Shown here one piece after another: positions 43,369 through 52,362 of a stretch of 64,000 nucleotides of DNA. The translations under genes were made by a program, and so were the position numbers. The stretch comes from Porphyromonas canoris (GTDB lineage: Bacteria > Bacteroidota > Bacteroidia > Bacteroidales > Porphyromonadaceae): contig NZ_JQZV01000013.1 in assembly GCF_000769115.1 (NCBI RefSeq), positions 684,832 through 748,831 of the forward strand, given 5' to 3'. Under the pieces are notes generated by a model. That model searched no databases. It saw only the letters and a list, made by a program, of their open reading frames with translations, and was not told the DNA's origin. The number at the start of each line of letters is the position of its first letter. Position 1 is the stretch's first letter.

Positions 43369-44307
43369 TTAAATTTGAGTGAGCTTGAGATGAATAAGCT
43401 CGATGTATTGCCTCTGCATATCCTCAGGGAGGAAGCTCTGGCGGATGCAGGCTTTCCATTCGGGGAGGATACGTTGGAAGCGAGCGAAAATATTGTCACA
43501 CACTTTATCATCCAGTCCAGAGGCTGTCATCGCTTCGAGGAAGTGTTGGCGAGTGAGTTTGCGCTTTTTGCCACAGAGGGTCAGTGCCAATTCTTCTGTA
43601 TCCTCAGGAATAACAAGTGCCGTAGACAGCAGGTCATAGGCTGGAGTTAGTTGATATTCGTTCCCCTCTGGAGCATAGAGCGAGTAATTCTTGAGGTGCA
43701 TATCGGCATTACCTATCAGCCACGAAAAGAGTACCCGCTCCCAGTACTTGACAAGATCAAGTTTCGGCACAGAGCTATACTTGGAGATCAGCTTGGCTAT
43801 CTGCTCGTGTGAGCCTTTGTATTTATACTCCGTTAAACGCTCTGACAACTGACACATATCTTCCATTGGGAGCTTTTCCCCTTGCCCTGTTCGGTCTATG
43901 CGACGAGTGATGTAGCATAGTTCGCCATCGCTGAATCGCATCAGTCCATGAGGAACTGTCTCTATCTTGGCAATCTCAGCAAGGTGCATCGATACATCCT
44001 CCAGCTCGGGGAGATGCGGATAATGCTCTGTTTGAGGTTTAAGAATAAATCGCCCCCATAAGCCCACAATGGTAAATCGCTTGGGGAAATGGCTCATCTG
44101 ATCAAAATCAAGAGATAGCTTGGGTTGTACTCCTGTAATTGTGGTTTGTGAACGAACAACCTCGTCTGCCAATGCTCGTACCTCACTACTTGTATAAGGC
44201 AATATCGGCGCTTGGTTTGTCCCAAACAATTTACGACAACACTTTGCATGGTAATCCACCTCTCCATCAACCAAAGGTTCGTAGCAGTATAGGCATTTAT
44301 TCTTCAT
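43369..44307 (-). CDS. HipT-like Ser/Thr kinase toxin (HipA C-terminal domain)
   Basis: A 312-residue HipA-family kinase without the usual N-terminal subdomain, which is encoded by the separate upstream gene. It begins with a zinc-knuckle-like segment (CLYC...HAKCC). Kinase landmarks are TITGVQPKLSL (glycine-rich/autophosphorylation loop), the catalytic loop GNADMHLKNYS with Asp202, and the metal-binding PAYDLLST with Asp225. This split plan matches the HipBST system, in which HipT is the toxin. It overlaps the middle gene by 11 bases. Confidence 0.85.
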   Translation of the reverse strand: MKNKCLYCYEPLVDGEVDYHAKCCRKLFGTNQAPILPYTSSEVRALADEVVRSQTTITGVQPKLSLDFDQMSHFPKRFTIVGLWGRFILKPQTEHYPHLPELEDVSMHLAEIAKIETVPHGLMRFSDGELCYITRRIDRTGQGEKLPMEDMCQLSERLTEYKYKGSHEQIAKLISKYSSVPKLDLVKYWERVLFSWLIGNADMHLKNYSLYAPEGNEYQLTPAYDLLSTALVIPEDTEELALTLCGKKRKLTRQHFLEAMTASGLDDKVCDNIFARFQRILPEWKACIRQSFLPEDMQRQYIELIHLKLTQI

Positions 44308-44632
44308 CTTCAGCCGTATTTAGAGGTTCAACACTTACCGCCCCAATGCAGTCTCGGCAACAAGCCAGCAGTAAAGCCATTCGATCTCTTGCTTCTATTT
44401 TCCAATTCTTTTGGGCTATGTCTAAAAGCCATCCCTCTGGGATAAGTCCGTCAAAGAATGGATGAAGAGGATTACTTTGGAAAGGCTCTTCTCGCAAAGG
44501 CATTGTTAGGCTTATGCCTTGAGCTTCGGGCATAGTCAGATAGTCCTTGTCGTAAGCAAAGGAATAGCCCTCATCACTTTCTGTGAGAATCCCAGCCTTA
44601 AATGTCTTCCAGTAAACAATAGCCTGTTTCAT
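44297..44632 (-). CDS. HipS-like protein (HipA N-terminal subdomain)
   Basis: A 111-residue protein equivalent to the HipA N-terminal domain: GILTESDEGYSFAYDKDYL, ISLTMPLREEPF, PFFDGLIPEGWLLDIAQ. In HipBST operons this small protein is the antitoxin. It overlaps hipB-like upstream by four bases and hipT-like downstream by 11 bases. Confidence 0.85.
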   Translation of the reverse strand: MKQAIVYWKTFKAGILTESDEGYSFAYDKDYLTMPEAQGISLTMPLREEPFQSNPLHPFFDGLIPEGWLLDIAQKNWKIEARDRMALLLACCRDCIGAVSVEPLNTAEDEE

Positions 44633-44856
44633 ACTTCATCTCCTTCTCGTTTTATCGGCACGGGGCCACACTCTGAGCCGAAGAGTTCGAATACTTTGTT
44701 GACTTTATCAAGGCGAAGTGTGGTCTTGCCTTGCTCCAGTTCACGAATGAAACGTAGTCCTACTCCTGCTTTCTCTGATAAGTCTACCTGCGTCAGTTTA
44801 TATTTCTTGCGCATCTCTTTCACGTACTGCGCTATGATTGTCCTCGCTTGCATCAT
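44629..44856 (-). CDS. HipB-like XRE-family regulator
   Basis: A 75-residue helix-turn-helix protein: KYKLTQVDLSEKAGVGLRFIRELEQGKTTLRLDKVNKVFELFG. It is the first gene of the B-S-T trio and is expected to repress the operon and augment antitoxin action. A remarkable set of GTACCC/GGGTAC dyads lies directly upstream, a candidate operator. Confidence 0.88.
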   Translation of the reverse strand: MMQARTIIAQYVKEMRKKYKLTQVDLSEKAGVGLRFIRELEQGKTTLRLDKVNKVFELFGSECGPVPIKREGDEV

Positions 44857-44892
44857 TTATATCAATTACTTGAAGTCCCATACTCTGAATAT

Positions 44893-45000
44893 GTACCCAA
44901 AATGCCGTTTTCGGGTACACGTCCCAAGGATATGTACCCATTTTGCCTCTTTGGGGTACATATTTCGAAAATGTGTACCCGAAAAAGGCTTTTCAGGTAC
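44893..45000. repeat. Three 41-bp-spaced GTACCC/GGGTAC dyads upstream of the hipB-like gene
   Basis: GTACCC begins at 44893, 44934 and 44975; the inverse partner (G/A)GGTAC begins at 44913, 44954 and 44995. Half-sites alternate every 20-21 bases and the dyads repeat every 41. The array fills the 147-base gap between the hipBST-like genes and the end of the large fic gene. It may be the operator of the trio, a terminator cluster for fic, or a repeat of the same general kind as the 22-bp arrays. Confidence 0.85.
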
Positions 45001-45003
45001 ACA

Positions 45004-46164
45004 TCATAAAGGTGATTGATTATCTGTCACCGATTCTATCGTTTCATCTTGTCGTGGTAATGCAGAACCCTGATTAAGAAACAAGTCCATAAGAGCATGA
45101 TTAATGTAATAATTTTCTCTTCCAATCTTTACAACAATTAAAACTCTCTCTTCGACCATCATATTCAAATACTTAGTAGCCGTTTTACGCTGAACCATCA
45201 AGTCCCTCTGCATAAACTCGATTTTAGTATAAGGATGATAAAATAGATTGTTGAGCAACTCGTGTTTATAGTTCTTGCCAAATAGTGGACGCAGAATCTG
45301 CTTATACTCCTGCATTAGTTTAGAGATACCTTGCACCAATCGAATGGTGTCGCGAGCCGTTTGTTCGACTCCTTTAAGAATGAAAAGGATCCATTCTTCC
45401 CACTCCAACGAGTTATCTTCGCCCTTATCCCTAATAGCTTGAATCAAGGAGTAATACTGCGATTTATTTTGAGTAATATACCTGCTCAGGTAGAGAATTG
45501 GCAAGTCAAGCAAGTCATTTATCACCAAATAGAGCACGTTGATAATACGCCCCGTTCGTCCATTACCATCATAGAAGGGGTGTATACTCTCAAACTGATG
45601 ATGTATAATCGCCATCTTGATTAGAGGATCGACTTCGCACATCTCAGGATTATTGATAAAAGCCTCAAGGTTTGCCATATACCTCTCTATATCATCTATA
45701 TTTTGAGGTGGAGTGTAAACGGTTTCTCCCTGACTATTCTTTAGCATTGTCCCTGCTTGTGAACGAAAACCTGCTCTATTTCCCTCAAGGTGCATTTGAA
45801 TATCCTTTATTCTGCTGTTGGTTAATAGAGCATCTTTTCTAACCAATTCAAATCCTCGCTGTAAAGCTTCTCGATACCTAAGGACCTCTTTGGTAGCCGC
45901 TGTTATAAGTTGCTTCTCTATATTTATCTCAGCTTTGTAGAGATCATCTTGCGTTGTGACGATATTCTCTATTTCGGAACTATCCTTTGCCTCTTGAAGG
46001 GTCAAGGTGCTAATCAGTATCGCTTCGTTAGGAATTGTTGCTGCTATCCCCTTTAATTCCGCCAAAGCTCGATTGGCCTTGTTCACCTGTCGTAATATCT
46101 CTTTGCTCTCTACATCAAAGGTGAGAGGCAATGTAGGTATGTTATAGCTTTTGCCCATATTCAT
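45004..46164 (-). CDS. Fic family protein (class II, self-inhibited)
   Basis: A 386-residue protein with an N-terminal Fic_N region, the inhibitory motif SSEIEN (about 62-67, S/T-x3-E-G/N), the Fic active site HPFYDGNGRTGR (His195) and a C-terminal winged helix (about 300-370, VQRKTATKYLNMMVEERVLI). The flap region reads YTPPQ. It should AMPylate an unknown protein when inhibition is relieved. Such long Fic proteins are widespread in Bacteroidales. It lies upstream of the hipBST trio on the same strand, separated by the dyad array. Confidence 0.92.
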   Translation of the reverse strand: MNMGKSYNIPTLPLTFDVESKEILRQVNKANRALAELKGIAATIPNEAILISTLTLQEAKDSSEIENIVTTQDDLYKAEINIEKQLITAATKEVLRYREALQRGFELVRKDALLTNSRIKDIQMHLEGNRAGFRSQAGTMLKNSQGETVYTPPQNIDDIERYMANLEAFINNPEMCEVDPLIKMAIIHHQFESIHPFYDGNGRTGRIINVLYLVINDLLDLPILYLSRYITQNKSQYYSLIQAIRDKGEDNSLEWEEWILFILKGVEQTARDTIRLVQGISKLMQEYKQILRPLFGKNYKHELLNNLFYHPYTKIEFMQRDLMVQRKTATKYLNMMVEERVLIVVKIGRENYYINHALMDLFLNQGSALPRQDETIESVTDNQSPL

Positions 46165-46612
46165 TTACTTACTTGTGATTTGGCATTCGAATTCTTCTGA
46201 AAAAGTATTATATACCTTATCAGTGGCAAATATATGGAATATAAATCTATTATGCCCCTTTTCGGGGATATTATTTCAGAGAAATGAGGAATTATATCCA
46301 ATGGGGAGGATTATAATATTTTCCCTGCATCATTTTGCTTTGATATGCTCCAAAATAGGTACTTTTGCAGTGAGCAAGCGTGCTGAGCACAAATGGGAGG
46401 TGTTGTAATCTATTGATTTACAGAACACAAAACCCAAAAGGAGATTGAAAGACAGAGAACTAAGCTATGCGGTACAAGTATGTAAACCCTTATAAAACAG
46501 TGAGATAAAACTGTTTTTCCATTTATTTTAGGGGGCTTTGTACCGATTAAATGGCTAATCGCCTAAGTGATAGAAAGGTAATGATGCTGCATCGGCAAGT
46601 AACGTTTTTGAG
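46165..46612. other. Gap without recognised gene
   Basis: Nothing convincing is coded here. A small AT-rich hairpin (AAAACAG 46494-46500 with CTGTTTT 46511-46517) is present. The leftmost part should hold the fic promoter on the minus strand. Confidence 0.4.
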
Positions 46613-47140
46613 TTACCACAGAGGGAAAGTTCGTGGAAGATATTTTCCTACATCAATGGAGCATCCGGCGTAGAATCCAAATCTTGTGTATGTTGCATAC
46701 AGGTTTAGGTGCTTGAGGTCTATGATCATCATCGCTCCGAAGTCGAATCCTCTCTTTCTCTCGGAAAGATCAGTGCCATATTTTCGGAATGAGGCGTAGC
46801 CGATTAGTGGAGCAATTCGGAATCTGTCGTGTATAGGGATCTGATAACCGGCGTGAAGAAGTGTACCTTTAGTCTTGATCTTTTCTCCTAAGCGAGTGGA
46901 GTGTTGCTCTCTGGGCAGCCCGATCATGTAGCTGATGAAGCCTCCACAAAGATTGATGTTTAGAGCGATACCGAGATTAGGTGCCATCTCTTTTTGCATT
47001 TTCAGTGTGCCAAAGCCGATGCCGATGAAAGATTCGTGATACACGTCTTCAAAGTTGAAGAATGGGCTTGTCTGCGCCTTTAGTCGGCACGATATAGAGA
47101 GGAGGATGAGAGGGAGTATGAGTATGAGCTTCGCTTTCAT
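46613..47140 (-). CDS. Hypothetical outer-membrane beta-barrel-like protein
   Basis: A 175-residue protein with a signal peptide (MKAKLILILPLILLSISC), followed by alternating beta strands rich in Gly and aromatics (ESFIGIGFGTLKMQ, LLHAGYQIPIHDRFRIAPLIGYASF, LYATYTRFGFYAGCSID). Length and strand count suggest a small eight-stranded barrel. The cysteine at the end of the signal segment may be a lipobox, but no function can be assigned. It stands alone on the minus strand. Confidence 0.65.
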   Translation of the reverse strand: MKAKLILILPLILLSISCRLKAQTSPFFNFEDVYHESFIGIGFGTLKMQKEMAPNLGIALNINLCGGFISYMIGLPREQHSTRLGEKIKTKGTLLHAGYQIPIHDRFRIAPLIGYASFRKYGTDLSERKRGFDFGAMMIIDLKHLNLYATYTRFGFYAGCSIDVGKYLPRTFPLW

Positions 47141-47413
47141 TGTTGTGAAGAGTTGTGAGATCTTGCTGTGAGTTCCAAGATACGAATTTTATTGACCCAG
47201 TGTTGTCTACACTCGTTGATATGTACCGTAGAGCTTGGGGGGATTTACTCCTGTTTTCTATCTGGACTTTATTTGATTCAAACTGATCACGTTTCTCTCT
47301 TTGTAAATGAAAAAGATATTGTACATTCGTAGGAAAGCGATATTTTAATAAAAGCTTTTAGTGTATTGAAGCTTTTTTGTTTAGAGTATTTATGTCCCCA
47401 AAATAGAGATGTC

Positions 47414-50188
47414 ATGATAGATACTTCAAAGAATCTTATATTTATACATGGAGAGAATAAGACTGCTCAAGTGGAGTGGATCCATGGGAAAGAGAAGTGG
47501 TATTATGTCAAGTTTCACGGATCCGATCAGAAGTACAGATATAGCTGTGAGAGTATTCTTTGGTTAAAAGATCCGAGGGGTGTCGATATCAGCGATAGTC
47601 GTATTTATATTCGTAACAAGAGAGTTTACGATGTAGAAAAGGTCTTGGTTTTTGTTCATGGATACAGGAATTATTGGCATGTAACACATAAAAACGGCTA
47701 TAAGCAGATCCTTGTTGATGGCGAGCTGGTTATTAGAGAGTCATGTCTTAAAGATAAACGTTCAAGTGATGTTTTTGAGTACCTGAAGGCGGTAGCTTCA
47801 ACTAATATTTTAGGTAAAGAAGAGGGTAAGAGCAGTGAAGGAATTCTTGAGAGACATTATGAGAGTATCGGCTTTATAGATAAGGATATTGCTTTGGCTT
47901 CTTACTTGAATCCGGGAAGAGGGATAAAGAAGAGTAAGAGTTCAAAACTGATTTTCCCATTTGGGTGTAATGCCAGCCAAAAGAAAGCGGTTGTTTCGGC
48001 TTTTGAAAGTCAGATCAGTGTTATTCAGGGGCCTCCGGGTACGGGAAAGACTCAGACAATACTGAACATAATTGCAAATATTGTAGAGAGGGATCAGACG
48101 GTATTGGTTGTGTCTAATAATAACTCGGCAATAGCCAATGTTTATGAGAAGTTGAACAAGTTTGGATTTGGGTTCATAGTTGCTCCGTTAGGAAAAAAAG
48201 AGAATCGGGATCTGTTCATGGCCAATCAACCTCAGGTTCCGGTAGAAATAAAAGAGTGGAAGTTCAGCCGGTTGGAAGAGCGAATGGTGAAAAATAGGCT
48301 TGATTCTACACTATCTAAGCTTGATAAAATCTTTTCTTGGCAAGAAAAACTTGCCATGTCGAAGCAAGAGTTACAGTCCATTGAATTGGAATGGAAACAC
48401 TTTTGTAGGGAGCAACAGATTGATGAGGGAGTGTTAGAACAACCCTTGAAATCTGTAAAATCGTCACACTTTCTTCGTTTGTGGATACAGTTTCAGGAGT
48501 ATGAAGCTCATGAAAAATCTCTTTCTCACAACTTCTTGTCCAAGCTATTAGGAGCTTTGAAATGGAGATGGATGAGCTTGGTAGGAAAGTATTTTCTGAA
48601 GCTTGATATGCAGTTTGAAAAAGAGAAATTAAGTACAATCATTCCGGAACTACAGAGACTATTTTATATACATAGGATCGCTGAACTGAAAGCAAATATT
48701 GTAAGCTTAGAGACATCTCTAAGATCTTACGATGCCAAGAAAGAGGCTGAAGAACTTAATCAGGTTTCATTGCAGCTTTTTAGGGATAAATTGTTCAATA
48801 AGTATGAGAAGAAGCCTCGTACTGTCTTTCCTTTTTTATTCTTGGAGGACGATTATGAGTCTCTTTTAGAGCAGTATCCGGTTGTTCTAAGTACAACGTT
48901 TTCTTCACGAAACTGTATTGTCGGCGATATTCTGTTTGATTATCTCATAATGGACGAGGCTTCTCAAGTTTCTGTTGAAACCGGAGTTTTAGCCATGTCT
49001 TGTGCTAAAAATGCGATAATTGTAGGGGATACATTGCAGTTGCCCAATGTCGTTACAAAAGAGGATAGAATAAAGCTTGATCTTATAGCCAAAGAGTTTG
49101 ATATTCCGGAAGGATACGATTGTGCTAAGAATAGTTTTTTACACTCTATTTGCAAGATTGTTCCGAATGTTCCTCAGACACTACTTAGAGAACATTATCG
49201 TTGTCATCCTCGTATTATCAACTTCTGCAACCAAAAGTTTTATGGTGGAAATCTTTTGATTATGACAGAGGATAGCGACGCTCCGGATACGCTCTGGGCT
49301 GTTAAGACATCTTTAGGAAATCATGAACGTAACCATTATAATCAAAGGGAAATAGATGTAATAAAGAGAGAAGTATTACCTGTTTTATCTGATGTTGAAG
49401 ATATTGGAATTATAGCTCCATATAACGCACAGATTGAGGAGCTGCAACAACAGATTCCGGACGTCGAGTCGGCAACAATTCATAAGTTCCAAGGAAGAGA
49501 AAAGGATACTATAATCATGAGTGTTGTAGATGATCAGATCACGGAATTTAGTGATGATCCCAATCTTCTGAATGTGGCCATTTCAAGAGCAAAAGAGAGA
49601 TTTTGTTTGGTTGTTTCCGGTAATGAACAGGAATTGAAAGGCAATATAAGCGAACTTCTATCTTATATTGAGTACAATAATTTTGCGATAACGGAGAGTA
49701 AGATTCACTCTATTTTTGACTATCTGTATAGCCATTATACCCAACAACGTTTGGCTTTTATTAAGAATCATCCAAAGATTTCCAATTATGATTCTGAGAA
49801 CTTAACATTTGCCTTGATAGATAAAGTCCTCACAGAGAACAGTGAATATAATCACTTGCTTCCGCTTTGTCATGTACCACTATACCGCATCATCAGGGAT
49901 ACGTCTCTTATGGATGAAGAAGAGAAGACTTACTTTTCAAACTATGGTACTCATGTTGATTTTCTCATTATCAATCGTGTCAGCAAAAAGCCGGTTTTGG
50001 CTATAGAAACAGATGGATATTTATACCATAATAAGCAGACAGAGCAGTATCAGAGAGACTTGAGAAAAGATCATATACTGGTTTTATATCAGATTCCTCT
50101 TTTGCGTTTTTCAACGGTGGGTAGCGATGAAAAGCAAAAACTTATAGAGGCTCTTGACATGGCTCTCGAAAAAACTAATGTGTCCTGA
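47414..50188 (+). CDS. Superfamily 1 (DNA2/UPF1-like) helicase fused to a C-terminal PD-(D/E)xK-type nuclease domain
   Basis: A 924-residue protein. A beta-rich N-terminal region (about 1-185) is followed by an SF1B helicase core: Walker A GPPGTGKTQT, motif II IMDEASQV, motif III GDTLQLPNV, motif IV-type LREHYRCHPRIINFCN, motif V IHKFQGREKDTI and motif VI NVAISRAKERF. An insert of predicted coiled coil lies between motifs Ia and II. The last 130 residues contain HVDFLIINR and PVLAIETDGYLYH, the D-...-E-x-D/K pattern of DUF2726-like nuclease folds. ATG 47414 is preferred to an in-frame TTG at 47366. A role in anti-phage defence or DNA repair is likely but unproven. Confidence 0.85.
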   Translation: MIDTSKNLIFIHGENKTAQVEWIHGKEKWYYVKFHGSDQKYRYSCESILWLKDPRGVDISDSRIYIRNKRVYDVEKVLVFVHGYRNYWHVTHKNGYKQILVDGELVIRESCLKDKRSSDVFEYLKAVASTNILGKEEGKSSEGILERHYESIGFIDKDIALASYLNPGRGIKKSKSSKLIFPFGCNASQKKAVVSAFESQISVIQGPPGTGKTQTILNIIANIVERDQTVLVVSNNNSAIANVYEKLNKFGFGFIVAPLGKKENRDLFMANQPQVPVEIKEWKFSRLEERMVKNRLDSTLSKLDKIFSWQEKLAMSKQELQSIELEWKHFCREQQIDEGVLEQPLKSVKSSHFLRLWIQFQEYEAHEKSLSHNFLSKLLGALKWRWMSLVGKYFLKLDMQFEKEKLSTIIPELQRLFYIHRIAELKANIVSLETSLRSYDAKKEAEELNQVSLQLFRDKLFNKYEKKPRTVFPFLFLEDDYESLLEQYPVVLSTTFSSRNCIVGDILFDYLIMDEASQVSVETGVLAMSCAKNAIIVGDTLQLPNVVTKEDRIKLDLIAKEFDIPEGYDCAKNSFLHSICKIVPNVPQTLLREHYRCHPRIINFCNQKFYGGNLLIMTEDSDAPDTLWAVKTSLGNHERNHYNQREIDVIKREVLPVLSDVEDIGIIAPYNAQIEELQQQIPDVESATIHKFQGREKDTIIMSVVDDQITEFSDDPNLLNVAISRAKERFCLVVSGNEQELKGNISELLSYIEYNNFAITESKIHSIFDYLYSHYTQQRLAFIKNHPKISNYDSENLTFALIDKVLTENSEYNHLLPLCHVPLYRIIRDTSLMDEEEKTYFSNYGTHVDFLIINRVSKKPVLAIETDGYLYHNKQTEQYQRDLRKDHILVLYQIPLLRFSTVGSDEKQKLIEALDMALEKTNVS

Positions 50189-50779
50189 AAAAATTGATAG
50201 TATGGGATGAAAAAGAGGAAAATTAGGTGATAAAGCTAAAGAGTTCTTTTGGATCATGCTGTACAATAGAAGTATTGTAATGCCTAAATAGTACCATAAG
50301 AAAGAATACAAGAAGAGTCCATATTATTCATGTTATTTGATAGAGTTTTTCCCCACAGTCTGTAGAGTAGAAAAAGACTCCTGTGATCCGGTAGATACAG
50401 TCAACTCTTAATATAGGTGTCAAATAAAGAGAACTATTTCTCTTCAAATCCAAGCCGGATAGCGAAAAGGAGATAAGCGAAAAATGGGTTTGAAGTGTGT
50501 TGATAGAGGCTCCCTTATGCCTTGAAGCAGAGTCTTATTCTCATGATTTATCATAGCTTTATTCCTTATTGATATTTTGCAGGTATAGTACGTATGCAAA
50601 TATATGTATTATATATTTAATATTCTTGTTGCTTGTCTTGCTATTCTTTAAGGTCGTGCCGTTTGTTAGCTATTATCCTTATATTTGCGTGATGATACGA
50701 TCTGTTTATCCTCTAACAGCTAAACTTTTAGAAGCAGATTTACGTGTAAGAAATATAGACAACCTAACACATCTTTTAC
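50189..50779. other. Gap between helicase and TlpA-like gene
   Basis: No credible gene. TATATTTG at 50680-50687 matches the -7 box and is a candidate promoter for the gene at 50780, with TTTG at 50662-50665 at shorter than usual spacing. Confidence 0.4.
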
Positions 50780-51892
50780 ATGAAGAAGATTTTTTTTGCT
50801 GCAAGCATTGCTCTTGCAGTTGTATTGGGGAGTGCATGCTCTCAAAAGACGACCTCCGATAAGTATTTCATAAAGGGTACCATACCCGATGTGGCAGAAG
50901 CCAACGGGAAGTATATCTATATGTACGATACTCAAAACAGAATATTGGATAGTGCCAAGATAGAAAACAATTCGTTCAGATTTGAAGGAGAGGTAATTGA
51001 CAGTATTTCCATTGTTAATATAGAACAAGATCATGGTGGCTTTTTTGCTCCAGCGATATTGGAATCAGGAGAGATCTCGTTGAATCTTGCAGATGTTTCC
51101 GGTCGAGGGACACCACTTAACGAGGCTCTTTTTGAGTATTTGTCTAATCTTGAAGAGCTTCAGATTAAGACCATGAAGTATATCGACTCTTTTGACCATG
51201 ACTCTATCTTTATCGGCAAGAATATTGATAGCCTGCAAGAGGCAAGCATTGTGGCTTATCAGGATGAGGTCATGGATTACTCCGTAAAGATGTTTAAAGA
51301 GCATCCTAACGATCCTGTCGGAGCTTATATTTGGAGCCATTGTTCAAGTTTAATCATTGAAAAACCGGAACTAGCCAATAGGTTCATTCCTTTTGCAGGA
51401 GATTACGTTAAGAACTATCCGATAGTTAAGGCTCAGATAGAACTGATAGAGAATACAGAAAAAACGAAAGAAGGAAATCTGTTTACCGACTTTTCCGGAA
51501 AAGATGCAGATGGGGTATCCAAGATGTTTAGCGAATATGTAGGCAAGGGGCACTATGTTTTAGTGGATTTTTGGGCTTCATGGTGTGCGCCGTGTAGACA
51601 GGAAATGCCGAGAATGATGGGGGTCTACAAGAAGTATAAACCTCTTGGACTTGAAATCCTCGGAGTAGTTGTGTGGGACAAGGTAGAGGATCACAAGATC
51701 GCTGTAAGAGATATGGAGATCCCTTGGTCACAGATGCTTAGCGAAGAAGCTCCAACTCTTTATGGTGTTCAGGGTATTCCTTATATCATGCTTATAGATC
51801 CACAAGGCAAGATTGTAAAGCGCGGACTTCGCGGACAAGCCATTGAGGTGGCTTTGGAAGAGGCTCTGAAGGCAAACGGAGGTAAGCTGTAA
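50780..51892 (+). CDS. TlpA-like thiol-disulfide lipoprotein with DUF4369 domain
   Basis: A 370-residue exported lipoprotein. The signal peptide ends in the lipobox GSAC. Residues about 25-120 form a DUF4369 beta domain, followed by a helical linker and a thioredoxin-fold domain (about 235-365) with the redox motif WCAPC (first Cys about 269) and the cis-proline in GIPYIMLID. Such proteins are common in Bacteroidetes and act as periplasmic or surface thiol reductases of unknown substrate. A strong terminator follows. Confidence 0.92.
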   Translation: MKKIFFAASIALAVVLGSACSQKTTSDKYFIKGTIPDVAEANGKYIYMYDTQNRILDSAKIENNSFRFEGEVIDSISIVNIEQDHGGFFAPAILESGEISLNLADVSGRGTPLNEALFEYLSNLEELQIKTMKYIDSFDHDSIFIGKNIDSLQEASIVAYQDEVMDYSVKMFKEHPNDPVGAYIWSHCSSLIIEKPELANRFIPFAGDYVKNYPIVKAQIELIENTEKTKEGNLFTDFSGKDADGVSKMFSEYVGKGHYVLVDFWASWCAPCRQEMPRMMGVYKKYKPLGLEILGVVVWDKVEDHKIAVRDMEIPWSQMLSEEAPTLYGVQGIPYIMLIDPQGKIVKRGLRGQAIEVALEEALKANGGKL

Positions 51893-52025
51893 TAGCTCTT
51901 TGATGGTATGCTTCAAACGGATTGGACCGGATGTAGTAGTGAAAACATTGTGATGACGCCAGTCTTGGATAAGGATGAAATGATGTGATTATGACTTTCA
52001 AATAGAAGCATACTTCTTATATAAG

Positions 52026-52096
52026 AAAGGGCTTAAATATAATATCGCTCAAGTGAATTTATTTTCTCTTGAGCGATGTTGTTTTCAGCCCTTTTT
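52026..52096 (+). terminator. Nested terminator after the TlpA-like gene
   Basis: A perfect 10-bp inner stem (52044-52053 with 52068-52077) is enclosed by an outer 8-bp stem (AAAGGGCT 52026-52033 with AGCCCTTT 52087-52094) and ends in T5. Confidence 0.8.
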
Positions 52097-52101
52097 AGAA
52101 G

Positions 52102-52362
52102 AGCATTTTTATATATTCCATCCCGAAAAATGCTCACTTTTTTATCCTCTCTCTATTTGCTTCAAAGAGGGTGTTTCCGGAGCATGACCAAACTGTTAAA
52201 TCGGCCCGGTTTTATTAACATTATTATTGATACCTGTTAAGCGAAAAAGCTAAACGAGGATATTTTGTCGGCTTAACGTGTTTAATTTTTCAATGAACAC
52301 GTTTAGTGATTTCATTAAACACGTTTACCGGATTCGATTAACGTGTTTAGAATTTTTATTGA
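52102..52362. repeat. Intergenic repeat element, copy A, with a four-unit 22-bp array
   Basis: This stretch is clearly homologous to 61926-62172. It includes CATTTTTATATATTCC, an ACTGTTAAATC segment, CCTGTTAAG and, at 52273-52360, four consecutive 22-bp units beginning at 52273, 52295, 52317 and 52339 based on AACGTGTTTA or its reverse complement TAAACACGTT. Both copies lie directly after a strong terminator. A third partial match to the front part occurs at about 62447-62506. Nothing within is convincingly coding. The remaining gap 52363-52929 has no recognised gene. Confidence 0.85.

Noticed and set aside
47366-47413. Earlier TTG start for the helicase-nuclease
   Set aside because: The 16 extra residues look non-conserved and ATG at 47414 is in good context; TTG start not needed.
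50569-50862. 97-codon frame overlapping the TlpA-like gene start
   Set aside because: It runs into the signal peptide region of a certain gene in another frame and lacks homology.
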